Origin: Flavobacterium sp.
Lineage (GTDB): Bacteria > Bacteroidota > Bacteroidia > Flavobacteriales > Flavobacteriaceae
Assembly (NCBI RefSeq): GCF_027531705.1
Contig: NZ_JAPZSP010000008.1
Span: 124,001-188,000 of the forward strand
Reading direction: 5' to 3'
Length of the DNA stretch: 64,000 bases
In this document: one piece after another, positions 60,666 through 64,000 of the stretch
How positions within the stretch are numbered: the stretch's first letter is position 1
How the letters are laid out: each line of letters begins with the position of its first letter
Notes under the pieces: generated by a model
What the model saw: only the letters and a program-made list of their open reading frames with translations
The model's database searches: none
Told to the model about the DNA's origin: nothing
Program-made: the position numbers and the translations under genes

Positions 60666-61001
60666 ATGAAAATAGAACATTTAGCAAATTTTACAATCGC
60701 AGGTTTTACCTATTACGAAGGAGCTTTGGCATTCAATAAGCTCAAGATTGGTAAGCAAGTCGAATTAAAATTGGAGGAAGATAACAAGTTTGATGCACGT
60801 GCAGTAGCGATTTACCATCAAGAGTGCAAACTGGGATTTGTGCCCAAGAGCGACAATAGAATTATTTATAAACTTTTAAAAATGGGAATGCAAGACCATC
60901 TTAGAGCTCTTATTCAGCAAGTCGATTCGAGAGAACATCCCGAAAGTCAGGTAAGGATTGTAGTTCATCTGGTTAACCCTAATTTGCAGAAAGAAGTTTA
61001 A
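60666..61001 (+). CDS. HIRAN-domain protein inside the tRNA array
   Basis: A 111-aa stand-alone HIRAN domain. 'NFTIAGFTYYEGALAFNKL' (residues 8-26), 'LKIGKQVELKLEEDNKFDARAVAIYH' and 'CKLGFVPKSDNRIIYKLLKMG' follow the family pattern (G-x-xY, N-x-x-D-A-x-A-V, G-F-V-P). HIRAN domains bind DNA 3' ends in HLTF-type helicases and often occur in bacterial stress or conflict loci; here RNA could be the ligand (inference). tRNA genes lie immediately upstream and tRNA-like remnants downstream, all on the same strand. Confidence 0.85.
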   Translation: MKIEHLANFTIAGFTYYEGALAFNKLKIGKQVELKLEEDNKFDARAVAIYHQECKLGFVPKSDNRIIYKLLKMGMQDHLRALIQQVDSREHPESQVRIVVHLVNPNLQKEV

Positions 61002-61017
61002 TACTATAAAAATATCA

Positions 61018-61096
61018 AGCGAGTCTTGTTGGGTGTTTCTGTATAGCACTATTGTAGTACTCGTTTCGCAATTGCGAATGATGTGGTACTATTCAA
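61018..61096 (+). other. Possible shrunken tRNA-like element plus palindrome
   Basis: AGCGAGT and ACTCGTT could pair like a 7-bp acceptor stem around only ~34 bases that include GTGT/GCAC. Immediately after is the perfect palindrome TTCGCAATTGCGAA (61064-61077), enclosed by TAGTAC/GTACTA. No canonical T-loop. Speculative. Confidence 0.2.
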
Positions 61097-61101
61097 CTTG
61101 A

Positions 61102-61175
61102 CTTGAAGGTTTTGATTATTTTCCAAAAAATAGTCGTCACCCTATAGGTCGTGGGTTCGATTCCCACTTTCGAGT
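61102..61175 (+). tRNA. Degenerate tRNA-like element (anticodon unclear, GTC by position)
   Basis: Acceptor CTTGAAG/TTTCGAG (7 pairs with G-T), a perfect T-arm GTGGG-TTCGATT-CCCAC and length 74 say tRNA. The D-arm (TTTG/CAAA) lacks the GG of the D-loop. The anticodon stem pairs only as ATAG/CTAT around an 8-base loop TCGTCACC. By canonical numbering the anticodon would be GTC with C33. Probably a pseudo-tRNA or a mimic. Confidence 0.5.
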
Positions 61176-61176
61176 A

Positions 61177-61248
61177 ATCGGAATAGTTCAGATGGATAGA
61201 ACAATAGATTTGGATACGCAGGTTCGAATCCTGCACGCAATTTTGATG
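61177..61248 (+). pseudogene. Defective Pro-like tRNA lacking the 3' anticodon stem
   Basis: Acceptor ATCGGAA/TTTTGAT, D-stem GTTC/GAAC with GG in the loop, and T-arm GCAGG-TTCGAAT-CCTGC are present. After the loop TTTGGAT (TGG) the T-arm begins almost at once, so the 3' strand of the anticodon stem and the variable loop are missing, while six extra bases follow the T-arm. Confidence 0.5.
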
Positions 61249-61316
61249 CGTTTGACAGTGGTTGTCAACCAACAGACTCAAAATCTGTTCGACAGAGTAG
61301 CATAGCTCTTTAAATG
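61240..61316 (+). pseudogene. Leu(CAA)-like tRNA remnant without a T-arm
   Basis: A good anticodon arm ACAGA-CTCAAAA-TCTGT (anticodon CAA) and a D-like stem TGAC/GTCA are present. A GAG/CTC hairpin stands where the variable or T arm should be, but there is no TTCRA loop. A weak acceptor (ATTTTGA/TTTAAAT) overlaps the preceding element. Confidence 0.35.
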
Positions 61317-61339
61317 AATGTACCAAAAAAAAGGAAAAT

Positions 61340-61400
61340 GGTTTTGTCTTTGTCGGCAATCGAGAAAAAGTGTTCAAATATTGCACTCCTGATAAGACCT
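61340..61400 (+). other. Stem-bracketed element, possible minimal tRNA-like RNA
   Basis: GGTTTTGTC and GATAAGACC pair over nine positions (two G-T) around 43 bases with a TTG/CAA mini-hairpin and an AGTG-TTCAAATATT-GCACT element. It is not a canonical tRNA. From here to 61577 I see nothing else. Confidence 0.2.
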
Positions 61401-61577
61401 GAAAACAAATTTGATTTTTAGAATTTTGTTTTGCTTTTCCGTTTGATTACGACTAACGATTGCGTACAATTTTTAGCCTTAAAAAAGAACAGAAAACCAT
61501 TGTAGCTGCACATTAATCACTTTGCTTTCCGTCATTGTCAGAGGATGAAGACAAACCGTTTTTTTATTTTTAAAAAA

Positions 61578-61603
61578 TAGAAAATAGAGAATAGAAAATA
61601 GAC
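61578..61603 (+). repeat. 26-base repeat identical to an S23-cassette arm
   Basis: The AGAAAATAG-type 26-mer is identical, base for base, to the inner 26 bases of the left arm of the cassette at 47503-47528. No S23 gene or inverted partner is close. It lies 72 bases before the slipin gene. Confidence 0.75.
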
Positions 61604-61675
61604 TTTGTGGAAAAGTATTTTTAACAGAATATGATAACGATTACAAAGTTTTGATAGATTAAAAAAATTGAAATT

Positions 61676-62773
61676 ATGATGAAAAGAATTAAAATTAATG
61701 CCTACCAAGTAGGTTTGGTATTTGAGAATAGAAAATTGGTTACCGTTTTGCAAGAAGGTACTTTTTGGATTTTTGGTAACAAAGATGTAATGGTTTACGA
61801 AATGAACCAATCTTTTGTAGCACCAGTAGAATTGACCATTTTATTGCAAAATGAAGTATTGGCTTCTATGTTGGAAGTAGTTGAGGTTGCTGATAACGAA
61901 ATCGTATTGTTCTTTGTGAACGGTATGTTCAAAGAGGTTTTGACCACTGGTAGATACGCTTTTTGGAAAGGTTATGCAGACAATAAATTTATCAAAGCTG
62001 ATTTGTCTAAAGTAAATATTACAGAGCAAATTCCAGTAAACTTATTGGAAAATGTAAAAGTAAGAGCATACACAAGAAGATTTCAGGTATTGAATTTTGA
62101 AAAAGCCTTGTTGTTTGTTAACGGTGCTTTTGTAAAAGAGTTGGCAGCTGGTACTTACTACTTTTGGAACAATGCCATTACGGTAGAAGTTAAAAACGTA
62201 GATGTAAGACAGCAACAAATGGAAATTTCTGGTCAAGAATTGTTAACCAAAGACAAAGCGGCTTTGAGAATCAACTTTTTTGTGAGATACCAAGTAGTTG
62301 ATGTGTTGAAAGCTTTGGTAAACAACAAAGATTTTGAAAAACAATTGTACGTTTTGATGCAATTGGCATTGAGAGCTTTTGTAGGTAATTTTACGTTAGA
62401 CGAATTGTTGGGCAAAAAAGATACTATTGCAGCAACAATCTTAGACGAAGCGACTAACAAAATTGCCGAATTAGGTTTGACTGTGTCAGATGCAGGTATT
62501 AGAGATATTATCTTGCCAGGTGATATGAAAGAAATCATGAATCAGGTGTTAGTAGCTGAAAAAAAAGCACAAGCTAACAGCATTATGAGACGTGAGGAAA
62601 CTGCCGCCATGAGAAGTATGTTGAATACTGCCAAATTGATGGAAGAAAACGAAATGTTGTGGAAATTGAAAGAGATGGAATACGTTGAAAAAATTGCAGA
62701 TAGAATTGGTGAAATCACTATTTCTGGTTCTGGTAACATCATCGGTCAATTGAAAGAGATTTTTGTTAAGTAG
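61676..62773 (+). CDS. SPFH-domain (slipin/band 7) protein with triplicated N-terminal motif
   Basis: A 365-aa protein. Three copies of a strand-turn-strand motif (V-L-x-F-x-N-G-x-F-x3-L-x2-G-x-Y-x-F-W) lie at residues 12-33, 76-97 and 143-164; the third runs into the SPFH domain (about 166-310: VDVRQQQMEISGQELLTKDKAALRINFFVRYQV, LGLTVSDAGIRDIILPGDMKEIM). A helical tail (QANSIMRREETAAMRSML) follows. It lacks the hydrophobic N-terminal hairpin of ordinary slipins, so it may be soluble or peripheral. I recall such slipins near RtcB-type RNA-repair genes (unverified); none is in this window. Start MMK: the second ATG (61679) is equally possible. Confidence 0.87.
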   Translation: MMKRIKINAYQVGLVFENRKLVTVLQEGTFWIFGNKDVMVYEMNQSFVAPVELTILLQNEVLASMLEVVEVADNEIVLFFVNGMFKEVLTTGRYAFWKGYADNKFIKADLSKVNITEQIPVNLLENVKVRAYTRRFQVLNFEKALLFVNGAFVKELAAGTYYFWNNAITVEVKNVDVRQQQMEISGQELLTKDKAALRINFFVRYQVVDVLKALVNNKDFEKQLYVLMQLALRAFVGNFTLDELLGKKDTIAATILDEATNKIAELGLTVSDAGIRDIILPGDMKEIMNQVLVAEKKAQANSIMRREETAAMRSMLNTAKLMEENEMLWKLKEMEYVEKIADRIGEITISGSGNIIGQLKEIFVK

Positions 62774-62812
62774 TGTTTGTTATGGAGATCTGAGGAACTC
62801 CGCCATAGAAAG

Positions 62813-62840
62813 AGGAATTCACTTTGGTGGATTCCTTTTT
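62813..62840 (+). terminator. Terminator of the slipin gene and island end
   Basis: AGGAATTCAC (62813-62822) / GTGGATTCCT (62827-62836), ten pairs, TTTG loop, T tail. A second dyad TATGG/CCATA lies just upstream (62781-62806). Confidence 0.88.
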
Positions 62841-62856
62841 CGATTTTATTTTTTAA

Positions 62857-63369
62857 CTAATTATAAGTTAAAGACAAATATAATGCTATGAATGCCCAAA
62901 AAGAGTTGAATATAATTATATTTAGAAATCCATTTTCTGTTAGATTTTTATCAAACATGAGCAATGCTAAACTAATGATTAACGATATTACTAATCCGAC
63001 AGTTATATATAAAATGGCTCCATTCAAGCCAGACATTAATTTTTTACTATAGTCATTAGTTTTAGTTTTTACAGAAGTGATATTTTTTGTGATGTAACTT
63101 TGTTTAAGAGTCACGTAGTTTTCTTCAATATATATTTTTTGGGTAGAAAATTTATATCCTTTTTGAGTAAAATAGATGTAACCTAAAAAAGTTTTAGTTT
63201 CATTTGCACTGTATTTATTGCGATGAGTTTTATAAATTGAACTATAAGATTCTATTTTATCCTCAATTGTTTTTTGGGGTAATACATATGAATCAGCAAA
63301 TAGCAAACCTATTAATAACAATACAATTGCAAGAATTTGAGTAGTTATTTTTCTGTATTTCTCAATCAT
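62857..63369 (-). CDS. Membrane protein of unknown function
   Basis: A 170-aa protein with three hydrophobic helices: residues 12-27 (ILAIVLLLIGLLFADS), about 115-138 (ILYITVGLVISLIISLALLMF) and 148-168 (FLNIIIFNSFWAFIALYLSL). A ~85-residue lysine/tyrosine-rich region between the first and second (YSSIYKTHRNKYSANETKTF pattern) is probably periplasmic. I recognise no family. Separated from its neighbours by more than 80 bases on each side and convergent with the slipin gene. Confidence 0.65.
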   Translation of the reverse strand: MIEKYRKITTQILAIVLLLIGLLFADSYVLPQKTIEDKIESYSSIYKTHRNKYSANETKTFLGYIYFTQKGYKFSTQKIYIEENYVTLKQSYITKNITSVKTKTNDYSKKLMSGLNGAILYITVGLVISLIISLALLMFDKNLTENGFLNIIIFNSFWAFIALYLSLTYN

Positions 63370-63487
63370 TAACCTATAGATGAAGTAACTAAAAAAAGTG
63401 TTATTAACTATACTAGTTAGCTAGATAGAAAGCCAAATATAAATAAAAAAGGACACCATTGTAGATGTAGTTTTATTTTTACTCATA

Positions 63488-63820
63488 CTACTTTAAATCT
63501 GCATCAACGGTTTCTATTTTTTGATTCTTAAATGTGAAATCAAATATTCCTTCAATTTTCCCTTCTGGGAATTCACCCGTAAATTCGACTTCCATATGTG
63601 CCGTGTTATCGAGAATAGTTAATTTTAAAAGCCTTGTTTGCGTTTTATACCCAATAAAATATTTAGTATAATAGTCTAGAATGCCTTCATGACCAACAAA
63701 TTTTTTTCCTACTGACGGATCATAGAGTAGTGCATCGTTATTGTATTTTTCCAAATATTTTTCTGTGTCGTAGCTATTACTGATTTCTAGCCACTCTAAT
63801 AAAAATGCTTTTATGTCCAT
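63488..63820 (-). CDS. NTF2-like / SnoaL-like protein
   Basis: A 110-aa protein with the cone-shaped NTF2-like pattern: N-terminal helices with 'FLLEWLEISNSYDTEKYLEKYNNDALLYDPSVGKKFVGHEGI' (a nuclear-transport-factor-2 / steroid-isomerase-like opening), then strands 'TRLLKLTILDNTAHMEVEFTGEF' and 'IEGIFDFTFKNQKI'. Catalytic or carrier role cannot be decided. It starts six bases after the stop of the transposase gene on the same strand. Confidence 0.78.
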   Translation of the reverse strand: MDIKAFLLEWLEISNSYDTEKYLEKYNNDALLYDPSVGKKFVGHEGILDYYTKYFIGYKTQTRLLKLTILDNTAHMEVEFTGEFPEGKIEGIFDFTFKNQKIETVDADLK

Positions 63821-63826
63821 TTAATT

Positions 63827-64000
63827 TTATTTTTTTTTATTAAAACAATCTTCTTCCCATTTTTTGGGATTATTTATGATATAGAATTTTATTCTATCAT
63901 ATTCGCCTTCATTTCTAATTATATGATCGTGGAATCTTTCTTGCCAATTGGAAATTCCTTTTACATTATTTAATTCATTTATTCTTCGTGATGAAAATGA
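63827..64000 (-). CDS. REP-associated tyrosine transposase (IS200-like), C-terminal part
   Basis: The frame is open to the right edge. The last 57 residues read SFSSRRINELNNVKGISNWQ, then ERFHDHIIRNEGEYDRIKF and YIINNPKKWEEDCFNKKK. 'FHDHIIRNEGEYDRI..YI..NP.KWEED' is the standard C-terminus of RAYT/TnpA_REP Y1 transposases, with the active-site Tyr region in EYDRI. Such proteins are single-copy, domesticated and linked to REP-like palindromes. The HUH motif lies outside the window. Confidence 0.85.
   Translation of the reverse strand, partial: SFSSRRINELNNVKGISNWQERFHDHIIRNEGEYDRIKFYIINNPKKWEEDCFNKKK

Noticed and set aside
61093..61386. Minus-strand open frame of 97 codons
   Set aside because: Antisense to the tRNA-like elements ('VGIEPTTYRVT' is again a T-arm artefact).
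59815..62840. Prophage interpretation of the tRNA region
   Set aside because: No integrase, terminase, portal, capsid, tail or lysis gene is seen nearby, and normal chromosomal genes resume at once on both sides; not excluded as a relic.

Overview
The window reads as chromosome of a Flavobacterium-like member of the Bacteroidota. Evidence: strongly AT-rich DNA, few Shine-Dalgarno sequences, many promoters of the TAnnTTTG (-7) / TTTG (-33) type, several secreted proteins with C-terminal type IX secretion (T9SS) sorting domains, a 590-aa ribosomal protein S1 and a LETM1-related biofilm-associated protein. Several gene starts were moved downstream because the longer reading frame would include the -7 promoter element.

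Layout. 1-12.9 kb: a partial FG-GAP protein, a nucleoside-type permease, a T9SS leucine-rich-repeat protein, rpsA with a structured leader, a membrane protein, a K+ channel coupled to a spermidine-synthase-like gene, an acyltransferase, a lipoprotein, an M14 carboxypeptidase, an Lrp/AsnC regulator, endonuclease III and a hydrolase. 12.9-22.2 kb: alpha-glucan metabolism (glgE, maltokinase, glgB, GH31 glucosidase), interrupted by an orphan membrane-protein gene bracketed by inverted copies of an intergenic repeat. 22.2-39.4 kb: M48 protease, UMF1-type transporter, lon, a second T9SS leucine-rich-repeat protein, lpxD, prfB (with programmed frameshift), threonine aldolase, ybaB/ebfC, an S9 peptidase, a cysteine-synthase-family enzyme and oxyR. 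39.5-43.7 kb: a SulP transporter, a DUF2490 protein and two beta-carbonic anhydrases, suggesting inorganic-carbon handling. 43.7-52.7 kb: a LETM1-like protein, a YdeI-family protein and a fadN-fadA-fadE beta-oxidation operon led by a MarR-type regulator with a duplicated palindromic operator. Each fad junction carries an S23 four-helix-bundle gene inside a near-perfect inverted repeat. 52.9-58.8 kb: a giant T9SS protein with five InlB-type repeats.

59-62.85 kb is the most unusual part. Two short peptide-plus-terminator units precede ten tightly packed tRNA genes (Asn, Arg, Arg, Asp, His, Pro, Tyr, Gln, Leu, Phe), several with non-canonical features. A HIRAN-domain gene follows, then several decayed or shrunken tRNA-like elements, then an SPFH/slipin gene with a triplicated N-terminal motif and its own terminator. 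No phage structural gene, integrase or rRNA is seen around it. I regard this tRNA-array/HIRAN/slipin island as the best candidate for an undescribed system. An RNA-repair, tRNA-decoy or stress role is inference only.

62.85-64 kb: a membrane protein of unknown function, an NTF2-like protein and the 3' end of a REP-associated (IS200-like) transposase gene.
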